A stretch of 64,000 nucleotides of DNA from Marine Group II euryarchaeote MED-G37 (lineage in GTDB: Archaea; Thermoplasmatota; Poseidoniia; Poseidoniales; Thalassarchaeaceae): contig NTJQ01000001.1 of assembly GCA_002457555.1 (NCBI GenBank), forward strand, positions 1-64,000, in the 5' to 3' direction. Positions 35,202 through 45,900 of the stretch are shown here, one piece after another (position 1 is the first letter of the stretch; each line of letters starts with the position of its first letter). The translations under genes were made by a program, and so were the position numbers. Under the pieces are notes generated by a model that searched no databases, had not been told where the DNA came from, and saw nothing but the letters and a program-made list of their open reading frames with translations.

Positions 35202-36302
35202 TTACCGCCCTAGGATTTCCGCGAGTTTCTCTGGAAGATAAGTATCAGTAACGAAATCCAAACCATACTTTGCGAGTGACTGCTGCTCAGCTTTCTTTCC
35301 TAATTCAAGCATCAGTTTGATTTCTTCTTGCCATTCAGCATCAGCAAATCGTGGGTCGCTTAATTCTGCATTCAGTGCTTGAATATCTTTACTCGACAGG
35401 TCATCAGCAGGTAAGTCATACGACTCAATATCTCCTGCGCGAATCCCAAGATAAACAGCGCTTGGTGTTGCAAGATATTCGGAAATATGCGCGGTTTTGA
35501 TAGCACCATAAGCGATTGACGCGTAGATTCTGTAAGACCAAGGATCACCGTCGAGGAAGACTAGAACAGGCAAATTCCATTCTTCATTCATTCTCTTAAT
35601 GATTCTACGAGTGGAACGAGCCGGCTGGCCCTTGAGATGAACCAGAGCACATCGAGACGATTCATCAAATCCATTTTCGACCAGCCTGTCAAACATTCCA
35701 CCAGTCTCTATTGCCATTATAAAATCGACATCATGGTCGACTAAGCGTAATTTCTCAAGTTCGACATTGTAAGGGACGCCGTAACCCGAATCCCCAACGT
35801 CGTCACGGCAATTTATCCGCATCCATTGGCCTCGTCGATTCCTTTCTTCGAATGTAATGTTCCCAATGATTCTAGCACCGTCTTCCTCAGGTCTTAGTTT
35901 GAAGTCCTCTCTCATACATTTGGTTATGATTTCTAAATCTTCAGCCAGATTATTACTTTCGTTTTGAGAACCAAATTTTCCATGCCCCCATCCCTCCGAG
36001 ATATAGTACATTTCTCTTAATGTGGAAGATTTTCCTGCCTCAATCATCTCCTCGATAAATTCTGTAACGTGCAGAGCACGCAACAATTGTCTTGCACTTC
36101 CGAGAGAGGTAGCATCTCTAGTGGACTTCTTCTTCCCGTATTTGTAAACACCAAGTTTCGGGTCAAAGGAAATGTTCTGTTTTGTCCTCACGGGTAGTGT
36201 CATGGTAGGGGGGTCGCCCTTGAGCATCTTGTTATGCATCTCACCAGCGATATCATGTAGAGCTTCGATTACCTGCTCCTTTGTGTATCCATTTGCACTC
36301 AT
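35202..36302 (-). CDS. top6A: DNA topoisomerase VI subunit A
   Basis: 366 residues, the family's normal size. The catalytic tyrosine lies in LREMYYISEGWGHGKFG of the winged-helix (CAP-like) domain. The Toprim domain has its glutamate in FIMAIETGGMFDRL and the DxD motif in VFLDGDPWSYRIY. The enzyme makes the transient double-strand break of the type IIB topoisomerase and is related to Spo11. The ATG overlaps the stop of top6B by four bases (ATGA), so the subunits are translationally coupled. Confidence 0.97.
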   Translation of the reverse strand: MSANGYTKEQVIEALHDIAGEMHNKMLKGDPPTMTLPVRTKQNISFDPKLGVYKYGKKKSTRDATSLGSARQLLRALHVTEFIEEMIEAGKSSTLREMYYISEGWGHGKFGSQNESNNLAEDLEIITKCMREDFKLRPEEDGARIIGNITFEERNRRGQWMRINCRDDVGDSGYGVPYNVELEKLRLVDHDVDFIMAIETGGMFDRLVENGFDESSRCALVHLKGQPARSTRRIIKRMNEEWNLPVLVFLDGDPWSYRIYASIAYGAIKTAHISEYLATPSAVYLGIRAGDIESYDLPADDLSSKDIQALNAELSDPRFADAEWQEEIKLMLELGKKAEQQSLAKYGLDFVTDTYLPEKLAEILGR

Positions 36303-38416
36303 TCAACATCATCCTCCATAGCCAACGAGCCCCAGTTCTCAGTCTCGGCAGGGGTTCCTTCTGTTTCTGCAGGAGTGGTTTCAGAATCAGATTCTTCCTT
36401 ACCTGCATTGAGGCCTTCAACTGGTTCGGCTCTGTCCAATACCCTTTCCAAGGATCCAATATCCTCGTACTTTGGATTTGCTTCGGCTTCGGCCACGGCC
36501 AACGCCTCAACTTTACGCATTTCATCGAGTAATTTTTCATCTATTTTGTTAGCACCAATAATATCGCCATTACCACGGAAGAAAATATCTGTTTCATTCC
36601 AATCACCCTTTGTTAATCCTTCAACTGTAAACCGAATTTCAGCAGATTCTCCGGGATTGAGAGTATCCAGCCTCCAAGCCCACAAACCGTTGGTTTCCTT
36701 CCTACCTCCTCGGGGGTTTTCGGCCATACTCACGCCTTCTCCTTCTGGCCACTTTGCTAGGATGGTATATGCTCGAGCTCTTGCGGTGTAATTGTAAATT
36801 GAAACCGAACAAATATTCTGCTTAGCGTCGTTATCCCAAGAGACATCGTCTTCGAGAAAAACCGCATTCATTATTCGAGTTATGACCGGAGATAGATCAG
36901 GCTCCTCTCTCCCCAACATTTCACTTGATTTTCTTGATATCTCTGGTAAAATAATGTTGATTAAGTCGAATTTTTCTTGAGCTTTCTTTTTCTGTTTACT
37001 CTTTTTCAGATGATTCTTCAAACCGCGCCCCACTTCAAGCATAGCCCTTCGAATTTCTTCGAAGACCTCTTCATTATCAGAAACAGCTTCCTTCGCTTCA
37101 CTGGTAAATTGTACGTTTGTGGAGGCAAGATGAATCAGTACTGCGGCGGGCCCCTTCGGGAGGCCTTTCCCACCTGGGTGGTCGAGGCCATATTGTTTCC
37201 AATTTACGGATTCAAGCGCCTTTGTCATGAGGCAGCCACCTTGCTGGTACATCAGAGGGACCCGATTTGCAAATCGGAGTACTTCAATCGGTCCATCAGC
37301 CGCCAAATCACCTCCGAAAACAAGTCCAACTTCAATTTGGAAAGGATTTCCTTGACTTACTGTGGGCTTCCTTGTAACTGTTGAAGCAAATCTAGAATCG
37401 ATTGCTTTTGACAAGCCTTTCTTGATGAGGATTTCCTCTATTGGAGAAAGGCAATCAGTTGGAGGCGCTAGTAATTTAACTTCTTGAAAAGAGTCTAACA
37501 GTGCCTGTGCTTCATCGGCCTTAATTCTAACCGGAGTTCGACCTTCCTCTAATTCTGACCTTCTAAGAATTTCTTTGGCGGCCCTCATACTAACTCCTGA
37601 GAAATTGTGCCTGAGGAAGGAAGTGAGCCTCCTTTCAGGCGCCTCTTTGAGCATTCTCTGGAGTTGACCAAGATGTATTCCATGGGGATGAGGCTTGATT
37701 TCCTCAACCACTCTTGGCAATTTTTCTGTTGTTCTTATCCAATGACCTTGGTCAATTACATCATCTCCATCGCGCACGATTAGTTGAATCGTAGCGTGAG
37801 GATTTACAATACTGGTCATCCTAAGGTACTGGTGAACTGATTGCCTTCCTCGTTGATATTTTGCCTTCATCACGGTTTTTATTTTCAGGCCGTTTACAAC
37901 CTCCTCACCATCTTCAAACCAAACATCTCTAATTTCATTCGATTTGGTAGCTTTATTTTTCCTAGTGTCTAGACCTAGATCTACGTGTACGGCTGAGCTA
38001 TCGGATTTGATTTTAGAAATCACATGAGTTTTCGAACCTGTTGTTAATTGACTGTACATCACAACTCCTGTTATTCCAATTCCTTGTTGACCGCGTGTTT
38101 GCCTAATTGCATGAAATCGAGATCCTAACAGAAATTTTCCAAACACATTCTCGACGGAATCTCGCGGAATACCAGGCCCATTATCTCGGCAAATTAACTC
38201 TAGCTTGTCACCTTTGAGTTTGTTTATCTCTACCTTTAGTTCTGGAAGAATTCGCGCTTCTTCACAAGCGTCAAGTGAGTTATCAACCGCTTCTTTGACT
38301 GCTGTAATCACGGCTCTCTGAAGGGTATCGAAGCCTAGGAAATGCTTGTTTTTCTCAAAAAACTCACTTATCGAAATCTGCTTCTGTTTACTTGCAATTT
38401 TCTCTGCATCTGCCAT
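36299..38416 (-). CDS. top6B: DNA topoisomerase VI subunit B
   Basis: ~705 residues from the methionine that gives MADAEKIASKQKQISISEFF; the longer frame to 38458 adds an unconserved lead. The GHKL ATPase is clear: the Asn box AVKEAVDNSLDACEEA, the CRDNGPGIP box and the long lid GSRFHAIRQTRGQQGIGITG. A helix-two-turn-helix and the transducer domain follow. The C terminus has an extra beta domain and a strongly acidic, repeated tail (TTPAETEGTPAETENWG), longer than in many archaea. With Top6A it relaxes and decatenates DNA. Thermoplasmatales in the strict sense are known to lack it. Confidence 0.97.
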   Translation of the reverse strand: MADAEKIASKQKQISISEFFEKNKHFLGFDTLQRAVITAVKEAVDNSLDACEEARILPELKVEINKLKGDKLELICRDNGPGIPRDSVENVFGKFLLGSRFHAIRQTRGQQGIGITGVVMYSQLTTGSKTHVISKIKSDSSAVHVDLGLDTRKNKATKSNEIRDVWFEDGEEVVNGLKIKTVMKAKYQRGRQSVHQYLRMTSIVNPHATIQLIVRDGDDVIDQGHWIRTTEKLPRVVEEIKPHPHGIHLGQLQRMLKEAPERRLTSFLRHNFSGVSMRAAKEILRRSELEEGRTPVRIKADEAQALLDSFQEVKLLAPPTDCLSPIEEILIKKGLSKAIDSRFASTVTRKPTVSQGNPFQIEVGLVFGGDLAADGPIEVLRFANRVPLMYQQGGCLMTKALESVNWKQYGLDHPGGKGLPKGPAAVLIHLASTNVQFTSEAKEAVSDNEEVFEEIRRAMLEVGRGLKNHLKKSKQKKKAQEKFDLINIILPEISRKSSEMLGREEPDLSPVITRIMNAVFLEDDVSWDNDAKQNICSVSIYNYTARARAYTILAKWPEGEGVSMAENPRGGRKETNGLWAWRLDTLNPGESAEIRFTVEGLTKGDWNETDIFFRGNGDIIGANKIDEKLLDEMRKVEALAVAEAEANPKYEDIGSLERVLDRAEPVEGLNAGKEESDSETTPAETEGTPAETENWGSLAMEDDVE

Positions 38417-38500
38417 CGCGAATACCCCCTCCAGGTCCTCCCATAATCCGAATGACAAGGGGCCTGCTCGTGGTCGAAGTCGCCCCAGTGCTTAGGGCCT

Positions 38501-40495
38501 TTAACTCTGTGCAAATAAATCCGGCCGCCAAGCAGTAATTTTCCCAGTAAATGCACTCGCCATTACAGTCAGAGGGCTTGCAAGGTACAATTTTCCAGGT
38601 CCAGATCGTCCTTGGAAATTACGATTTATCGCCGAGACAGTAACTTGTTCTTCGAGATCAGAAACCCCAGGTCCAGCGCCAATACAAGCGCCACATCCAG
38701 GGTCGATTAGTTTGACACCAGCACGCTCAAACAATTCACTCCATCCGTTGTGCTCTGACAAATCCTTAACAGCCTTAGAACCAAATTGGATGTAACAATC
38801 CACATCTTTTGCTATCGTTAATCCTGCATCTAGAGCCGCCTGTGTCACCATTGCGTAGTATGCGAAGTCATCATCTTTACCGGCTGTACAGGAACCAGCG
38901 TATGCGATATCAATTTCTACATCTCCTAAGTCCTCGATGTATGCTCCGTTTGTTGGGTCGGATGGAATCCCCGCATCGGGGTCTCCGGGGTGTGCTACCA
39001 TCGGTCTAATTGCAGACAAGTCAATCGTATGCACACCACCGTGGTAAACAGCATTCTCATCAGGAAGAACGAAGGCAGAACGAACTTCTTCTTCAGTCAA
39101 ATTATCGCGTCTCGCCATTAACCACTCAACAGTCAAATCATCCGGCTCACAGATGCCAGTTTTTGCTGAACACTCTGTGGCCATATTGCAAAGAGTTGCT
39201 CTTTCATCCATAGATAGCGATACCAACCCGGGGCCGCCGAATTCCATTGATCGGTCTAGAGTGTCGGATTGTGCTGCATACTTCCAAAGGATATGCAGAA
39301 TTACATCCTTTGCAGTGCAACCAGGGTCTAGACTTCCAATTAATTCGAAGCGAATACTCTCCGGCACTTTCACGAAAGCGAATTGATTGTGTACCAAGTT
39401 CGCGTACTCAGTTGAACCAACTCCGTATGTCAGAGCATTACTTGCACCACCCATACAGGTATGACTATCAGTAGCCTGGATAAAGTCGCCAACATCGATG
39501 AATTCCTCCCGGGCAACTTGGTGACAGATACCGGGACTAACTCCATTCACTGCCGAATAATCCCTTACTCCTGTGTGTTTCTGGAAAGAGGCCTGCAAAT
39601 CGCGCAAGGTCTGAATTTTATCCTCAAATTGAGCGAATCTTGCGACCCCTGTCGCATACAAGAGATGGTCTTCAAAGACCGCGAACTTTGGCGGATTTGG
39701 TAATGAATAATCATCCCCATATTCAGCAGTTAGAAAATTGTGAACCTGAGCGGTGGTGAATTCATGGGAATATCCTCCATCAACTTGTGCTAGTACCGCA
39801 TCTCCAGGCTTGACATACCCACGGATACTTTCCTGTCCGAGTAATTTGTTGGAAATCATTTTCTCGGCCATGGTCATTGGAACGGGCTCATTACTCACTT
39901 CAGGTAACTCAACATCGCCAACCTTCATCCTCTTTGCAAATGGAAAGATTCCACCATTCTCCAAAATTAGCTTAGTCACAGGATCGTATTTTCCTGTGAA
40001 CTCGTCTAGTTCGATACGCTCTCCGTTCTGTAGACGCTCGAGCATTGCATGGTCGCCCATTAATTGGCCTAAGTTGATGTTATTTCTCTCATGAATAGGA
40101 GCGAAGGACGCGGCGATAACGATCCGAATTCCGGACCATCTCTCACATTGAGCAGCAGTTTCTCTACTACTTCCAGTGCCCTTACGATGACCACTAACAA
40201 TTACCTCAAATCCACCATCAATCAATGCTCGCGGCTCAAAGACACGCCGGCCTTCATGCAGAAGTCCTGCGTAGGCATTCTCTGCTAATATTGCGGGGTC
40301 ATAATCAAAACATACCCAGGCGGGAGTCATAACATCGGTGTTGATATCATCGAGTAAGTCATCGACGGACAAATCTTCCATTCGAAGATTAACACCTTCA
40401 TACAACTGCTTGCGAATCAACTCCAAATCTTTCGTCAAAAATAGTACCCTTTTGTTAGGGCTAAGGTTGACTTTGGAAGGTGGCCAAGACTGCAT
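38501..40495 (-). CDS. Aconitase-family hydro-lyase with swivel domain first
   Basis: 664 residues. The N-terminal ~210 residues are the swivel domain (LeuD-like), with the active-site loop GHRKGTGSSRETAAQ. The catalytic three-domain part follows, starting MTMAEKMISNKLLG as in LeuC. Cluster ligands are in ATDSHTCMGG (~347) and DPGCGACIGAGPG (~602), so a [4Fe-4S] enzyme is expected. The order swivel-then-catalytic is the reverse of classical mitochondrial aconitase. The substrate (citrate/isocitrate, isopropylmalate or homocitrate) cannot be decided: no leu genes are here, and icd lies ~7 kb away. Confidence 0.88.
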   Translation of the reverse strand: MQSWPPSKVNLSPNKRVLFLTKDLELIRKQLYEGVNLRMEDLSVDDLLDDINTDVMTPAWVCFDYDPAILAENAYAGLLHEGRRVFEPRALIDGGFEVIVSGHRKGTGSSRETAAQCERWSGIRIVIAASFAPIHERNNINLGQLMGDHAMLERLQNGERIELDEFTGKYDPVTKLILENGGIFPFAKRMKVGDVELPEVSNEPVPMTMAEKMISNKLLGQESIRGYVKPGDAVLAQVDGGYSHEFTTAQVHNFLTAEYGDDYSLPNPPKFAVFEDHLLYATGVARFAQFEDKIQTLRDLQASFQKHTGVRDYSAVNGVSPGICHQVAREEFIDVGDFIQATDSHTCMGGASNALTYGVGSTEYANLVHNQFAFVKVPESIRFELIGSLDPGCTAKDVILHILWKYAAQSDTLDRSMEFGGPGLVSLSMDERATLCNMATECSAKTGICEPDDLTVEWLMARRDNLTEEEVRSAFVLPDENAVYHGGVHTIDLSAIRPMVAHPGDPDAGIPSDPTNGAYIEDLGDVEIDIAYAGSCTAGKDDDFAYYAMVTQAALDAGLTIAKDVDCYIQFGSKAVKDLSEHNGWSELFERAGVKLIDPGCGACIGAGPGVSDLEEQVTVSAINRNFQGRSGPGKLYLASPLTVMASAFTGKITAWRPDLFAQS

Positions 40496-40607
40496 ATCAA
40501 CGCCTCTCGCTTAATCTACGCCAAGGTCTGTTGCTATTTCACCATTCGCGCAAGAATGTTCAGGCTTGCAGACCTTCATTTAGAACCAAATTACTGTACC
40601 TCTAAGG

Positions 40608-40661
40608 TTTAAATAACAAGTCTGTCGCGAATATTTTACCTTTCGGGTCGAAAGGGGTGAT
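40608..40661 (+). promoter_or_regulatory. Promoter and ribosome binding site of tfb
   Basis: A TATA-like TTTAAATA at 40608-40615 with a purine-rich AAGG just upstream would place transcription start near 40638-40642. GGGGTGAT at 40654-40661 includes GGTGAT, complementary to the 16S 3' end, six bases before the ATG. The leader would be ~28 bases. This is the clearest promoter plus Shine-Dalgarno pair in the window. Confidence 0.6.
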
Positions 40662-40667
40662 TAAGAA

Positions 40668-41594
40668 ATGTCGGAATATCTCGTAGAAGACACTGTCAAG
40701 TGTGATGAATGTGGTTCAAGAAATTTAGACCGCGACGAAACTCGCGGTGAAATTGTGTGCCAAGATTGCGGACTTGTCCTCGAGGACAAGGTTATCGATC
40801 AAGGTGCTGAATGGCGTGTGTTTAGCCCTGAGCAAGGCGACCAGCGTGCACGTACAGGTGCTCCAATGACAGTAATGCTTCACGACAAGGGTCTTTCCAC
40901 CGATATTGATTGGCAGAACAAGGACTACTCAGGAAAGACCATCTCTTCCAGATACCGCTCCCAATTCTACCGAATGAGAAAGTGGCAGAAGCGCTCTAGA
41001 GTAAGCAATGCAACCGAGCGAAACCTCGCCATGGCTCTTGCCGAATTGGATAGAATGGCCAGTCGCCTAGATCTTCCAAAGAGTATTCGAGAAACTGCAG
41101 CCGTCAATTACAAGAAAGCGGTCGAGAAGAGACTCATTCGTGGCCGCTCGATTGAAGGTGTAGCTGCGGCGTCCCTGTATGCTGCCTGCCGCCAGTGTAA
41201 CAATCCACGAACCCTCGACGAAATCGGTGATGCTAGCAGAACCGGTCGAAAGGAAATTGGTCGTACCTACCGATTCATGGTTCGTGAATTGAAGATGAAG
41301 ATTCCACCAACCAAGCCCGAGGATTACATACCTCGATTCTGCTCTGGTCTTGATTTGGACGCTGAAGTTCAAGCCAAGGCATACGAGTTGATTCAGAAGG
41401 CCCAGGAAAAGGAGCTCACCAGTGGCCGAGGGCCAACCGGCATTGCAGCCTCAATTATCTACATCGCATCGGTTCTTTGCGGTAAGCGCAGAACTCAGCG
41501 AGAGGTTGCTGAAGTCGCCGGAGTCACCGAAGTTACAATCCGAAACAGGTACAAGGAACTCATCCAGAACCTAAACATCGAACTAGAGATTTGA
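40668..41594 (+). CDS. tfb: Transcription initiation factor TFB
   Basis: 308 residues, standard TFB length. The N-terminal zinc ribbon has CDECGSRN and [10 protein letters not shown], followed by the B-finger/B-reader segment ([20 protein letters not shown]) and two cyclin folds, the second including [20 protein letters not shown] and [15 protein letters not shown] bridges TBP-bound promoter and RNA polymerase. It has its own strong-looking promoter. The following gene starts 10 bases later on the same strand. Confidence 0.97.
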   Translation: MSEYLVEDTVKCDECGSRNLDRDETRGEIVCQDCGLVLEDKVIDQGAEWRVFSPEQGDQRARTGAPMTVMLHDKGLSTDIDWQNKDYSGKTISSRYRSQFYRMRKWQKRSRVSNATERNLAMALAELDRMASRLDLPKSIRETAAVNYKKAVEKRLIRGRSIEGVAAASLYAACRQCNNPRTLDEIGDASRTGRKEIGRTYRFMVRELKMKIPPTKPEDYIPRFCSGLDLDAEVQAKAYELIQKAQEKELTSGRGPTGIAASIIYIASVLCGKRRTQREVAEVAGVTEVTIRNRYKELIQNLNIELEI

Positions 41595-41604
41595 GTCGGT
41601 CCAA

Positions 41605-42933
41605 ATGGCCAGACGCGAAGGCAGCGCCTTAGTCTGGCAGAAAACTGATGAAAGACTCAAGAAGGCAGTGCGTGAAGCATTTGAGATTGCTCCACTGCCT
41701 AATCCTCCTCTTGAATTACCAGATTTCCCCGCCATCCCTCCCGCTGATTCGGAATCATTAATCAGGCAGGCCGCGGGAATCTTTGCAATTGACCGTCAAG
41801 GGTTCAACATGCGATTAGCAGAAGTCTGCGATGTACATTTGCCGGATTATGTTCGACGCTCAATAGATTCAGAGGAAGCCGAATCTGAATGGCTAGCATC
41901 CAACTCGGAAACAATTGCAGAGAGAGTACTCGCGCTTCAGGTTAGAGACTGGTTAGCAGCTGCATTAGATGAGGATGTGCCAGATACAGATAGGTGGTAT
42001 CTTGGATCGGGTTTGCTTGTAGGTCTTGCATTGGGTGGTACAGAAGTTGCCAGGGATGATTGCTACTATTTGCTTGAATCAATCGCCTATGCGGTTACTC
42101 CAGGGAATTTACCCTATTCGAATGTGGTAGGCCATCATCAAATTGCGTGGTCTCCTGAGATGTCGACCAACAATTCACTCCCTCCTCATCCTACGGGTGT
42201 AATGGCCGCGACCACAATTCTCGATACGTTATCAATGAAACCAGAATCTTCAGCCAAGATTCTGCCAAAATGGTTGGAAAATCTTTCTGTCTCGCTACAT
42301 CTCTGCCCGACATTAGCAATCCCTTCTCGCGTTATTGACTCTCTCGGGCAGACCGATGAAGACAGCAGCCCATATGTGCGAGCAGGATTGCAAATGCTAT
42401 CACATTCATCAGAAGAAGCAACAGACATTCTCGTCGCATCTGCAGATCATCGCTCGTTAGGTACTAGAAGAACGGTAGCAGAAAATCTCTCTCGAATCCA
42501 TACTCAGGAAGCAACACTTGCTCTTACATTGGCCGACCGCCTATCCTCTGAGACGGATGAATCAATACAGACACTTTGCGCCTCATTTGTAGGAGTATTA
42601 GCTCGCCTTTCCGAAGAAGAATTCGTTGGAAGGGCACAAACCATTCTTGCTAAAGGAAACCAGAAAGCAATCCAAAGACTAGTCGAATCTGGACTTCGCG
42701 ACTATCTCTCAACTAACCCAACAGATCCAGCCCAATTTCTTTCCACGACCTGGCTTTCATCTTCCGAAATTGGTCGCTCTAGAGTAGGAAATCTGATTGT
42801 CGAGCAGGCAAGTGTTTCTCCCGAAGCATTCCAAACAACTTGTGAAACTATCAAGCAAGCCAACCCACAATCTTTCGAGAAGTTAGCCAACTGGGTTGAG
42901 ATGAGGAGTCCTGAGGCCTATCAATTACTGTAG
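41605..42933 (+). CDS. Hypothetical alpha-helical repeat protein downstream of tfb
   Basis: 442 residues, unrecognised. The second half is built of helical pairs reminiscent of HEAT repeats (SPYVRAGLQMLSHSSEEATD, then STRRTVAENLSRIHTQEAT-like stretches). It lacks signal peptide, membrane helix and cysteine clusters. An N-terminal ~100 residues are mixed, with a proline-rich stretch (PLPNPPLELPDFPAIPPAD). Ten bases after tfb and apparently co-transcribed, it could be linked to transcription, but nothing in the sequence proves that. It ends 23 bases from the stop of nrdJ. Confidence 0.7.
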   Translation: MARREGSALVWQKTDERLKKAVREAFEIAPLPNPPLELPDFPAIPPADSESLIRQAAGIFAIDRQGFNMRLAEVCDVHLPDYVRRSIDSEEAESEWLASNSETIAERVLALQVRDWLAAALDEDVPDTDRWYLGSGLLVGLALGGTEVARDDCYYLLESIAYAVTPGNLPYSNVVGHHQIAWSPEMSTNNSLPPHPTGVMAATTILDTLSMKPESSAKILPKWLENLSVSLHLCPTLAIPSRVIDSLGQTDEDSSPYVRAGLQMLSHSSEEATDILVASADHRSLGTRRTVAENLSRIHTQEATLALTLADRLSSETDESIQTLCASFVGVLARLSEEEFVGRAQTILAKGNQKAIQRLVESGLRDYLSTNPTDPAQFLSTTWLSSSEIGRSRVGNLIVEQASVSPEAFQTTCETIKQANPQSFEKLANWVEMRSPEAYQLL

Positions 42934-42956
42934 GAAAAGGAATTCTTGGGTCCAAT

Positions 42957-45900
42957 TCAGGAGCAACCGGTAGTGGCACCGCAGGCATTGCACTTCAGGC
43001 AAGTTCCATTACGCACCATCTGACTACTTCCGCAATCGTCGCAGATGTCTCCAGTAAAGCCGCGCTCACGAGCCATACGTCGGATTCGAGAATCCTCATC
43101 CTCAGATGGAGCAACTGCATTCAGAGTCAACTGTACATCTCTCTTTTCTCCTTGTGTTCTCGCTAATCCTTCTTCTGTTTGCTCGGGTCTGCTGATTGAT
43201 GTTGATACCATATCTTCAGCAGAGACGTGAGCCAGGTCGTCACGGTCTAGATATTGAATTGCCAGCTCACGGAATATGTAATCGACAATTGAAGTTGACA
43301 TCTTAACCCGGCCACTACCGCCAGTTACCATTCCACTTGGGTCGAACTTCTGGAAAGTGAACGACTTGACGAATGCATCTAGAGGTACACCATATTGTAA
43401 TCCAATCGATACCGCAATAGCGAATTGATTCAGTAGAGATCTCCATGCCGCACCTTCTTTCGAGGTTGTAATCATAATCTCACCCAAACGGCCGTCATCA
43501 TAGTTGCTAGAAGACAGATAAACAGTGTGTCCACCAACTCTAGATTTCATAGTGCTAGAAGACCTGACATCAGGAAGAGGTCTTCGTGTTGCGATGTAAT
43601 TGTGCACGAACTGTTCGGCTACAACTGTAGCAGCCGGTGCTGGTATTGGAAGAGCCTCTGCAGTTTGTTCTACCATCTTGTGGACAACGGTCACAGCCTC
43701 ATCTTCATCCCCCTCATCTAGAGATGTGGCATCAACTAATTGATTCATCAGTGGCTGACTGAGTTTACTTCCATCTCGATAAATTGCACACGCCTTAATC
43801 ATAGTATCATAACTTAGGTCATAGGCCTCTCTAATATCCTCAATAGAGGCATCAGCCGGCATGTTGATTGTTTTCGAAATTGCTCCGGAAATGAATGGTT
43901 GAGCGGCTGCCATCATCAATACGTGAGCCTTCCAATCGATAGATCTCTTTCCATACTTGCCACAAGGAGTTGCACAATCGAACACAGCCAAGTGCTCATC
44001 CTTTAGTCCAGGAGCACCTTCAATTGTACCATATCCAAAGACGTGATCATTGGCTTGGTCGATTTCATCATTAGAGAATCCAAGATGTCCAAGGGTGTCG
44101 AAGAATGGGTCCTCAAATTGTTCTTTTGAAATTCCGAGAGTATCTGTGCAGAACCCCTCTCCCAAAATCGAAGGCGCAAAGGCGGAGCGAATATCGAAAA
44201 CATCAGGAAAGCTCCCTTCCACTTTCTTAATCATCTTAGTATCGAACCCAGCCGCTTTCAAGACCTTGGAGGATACTGTAGGACTGTTTCTTAGTGAAGC
44301 GGTTCCCATAATGTACTCTTGAATTGCTTGCGTTTCTTTTTCTGAGTACCCCAATCGTCGTAGAGCGTTTGGTACTCCATGGTTGATGATTCTTAGAGAG
44401 CCTCCGCCAGCTAGTTGTTTGTACTGAACTAGTGAGAATTGGGGTTCTACTCCGGTGGTGTCAGCATTCATCACTAATCCAATAGTTCCTGTAGGGGCGA
44501 TAACGGTAGTCTGTGCATTTCTGTAACCGTGCTCTTCACCTTCTCTTATCGCACGGTCCCATGATTCTCTAGCAGCCCCAAGAAGATCCTTTGGACACTT
44601 CTTTGCATTAATTCCCATTGGTAATACAGACAAACCATCGTATTCCTCTGCCGGAGCATTATATGCTGCAAGGCGGTGATTCTTCATTACACGCAACATA
44701 TGTTCTGCATTCTCTGAATAGTTCGGGAATGGCCCTAGGACTGAAGCCATCTCGGCACTGGTTGCATAGGATTCGCCACACATAATTGATGTAACAGCGC
44801 CACAAATAGCGTAGCCTCTTTCATCATCGTAGGGTATCCCCATGTGCATCAGAAGTGAACCGATGTTGCAGTAGCCGAGACCAAGAGTTCGGTATTCGTA
44901 GGACTGACGGGCGATTTCAGCCGAAGGGAATTGTGCCATCAGTACGCTAATTTCTAACGTAGCAGTCCACAATCTAACGGAATGCCGGAAGTCTTCAACA
45001 TCAAAGGTTTGAGTCGCCTTGTCATAGTAATGTAGCAGATTTATGCTAGCGAGATTACAAGCGGTATCGTCAAGGAACATGTATTCACTGCAAGGATTTG
45101 AGCCGTTAATTCGGCCGCCCTCAGGGCAGGTATGCCATTCGTTGATTGTGGTGTCGAATTGAACTCCAGGGTCTGCACAAGCCCAAGCGGTGTAGGCAAC
45201 TTTGTCCCATAATTCCGCTGCCGGCATTGTCTTGCAAGGTTCAGGCTCCCTCCCCTCTTGACCAGCTTTCTTTAGTTCGGTTCGATGGTAAAGATTCCAA
45301 TCACCATCATTTCGAAGGGATTCCATGAATGAATTAGGGACCCGAACCGAATTGTTGGAGTTTTGACCGGATACAGTTCCATAACCTTCTCCTTGCCAAT
45401 CAGTATCCATTTCTTCGAATGTTAAACTCTTCCATCCTTGATTTGCAAGGTCAAGAATTCTCTTGATATGTGGTTGAGGGACGCTATCACGCACCGCTTT
45501 TATCATTGCCATTTTGAGAGCGCCATTAACTGCTGGATCAGTCTTAGACCCCTCTTCATCATGACTCCATATAGCCGATAAAATAGCATCTGAATGTTTC
45601 TGCAAAAGACTCGAACCGATTACTAGAGCCGATACCTTCTCCTCTTCCGTGAGCTTCCAATCAATGTATTCTTCGATATCTGGATGATCAAGGTCTAGAG
45701 TAACCATCTTTGCTGCCCGACGAGTTGTACCTCCAGACTTGATAGCCCCAGCTGCCCTATCGCCAATCTTTAGGAAGGACAGAAGGCCACTAGAGGTGCC
45801 TCCTCCGGATAGTGGTTCGCCAGCTCCTCTTATTTGAGAGAAGTTCGAACCAGTTCCCGATCCATACTTGAATAACAGAGCCTCTCGGTTCCATAGGCCC

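Noticed and set aside
36977-37384. 135-codon plus-strand frame inside top6B
   Set aside because: It is antisense to the conserved GHKL/transducer coding region of top6B and has no recognisable features.
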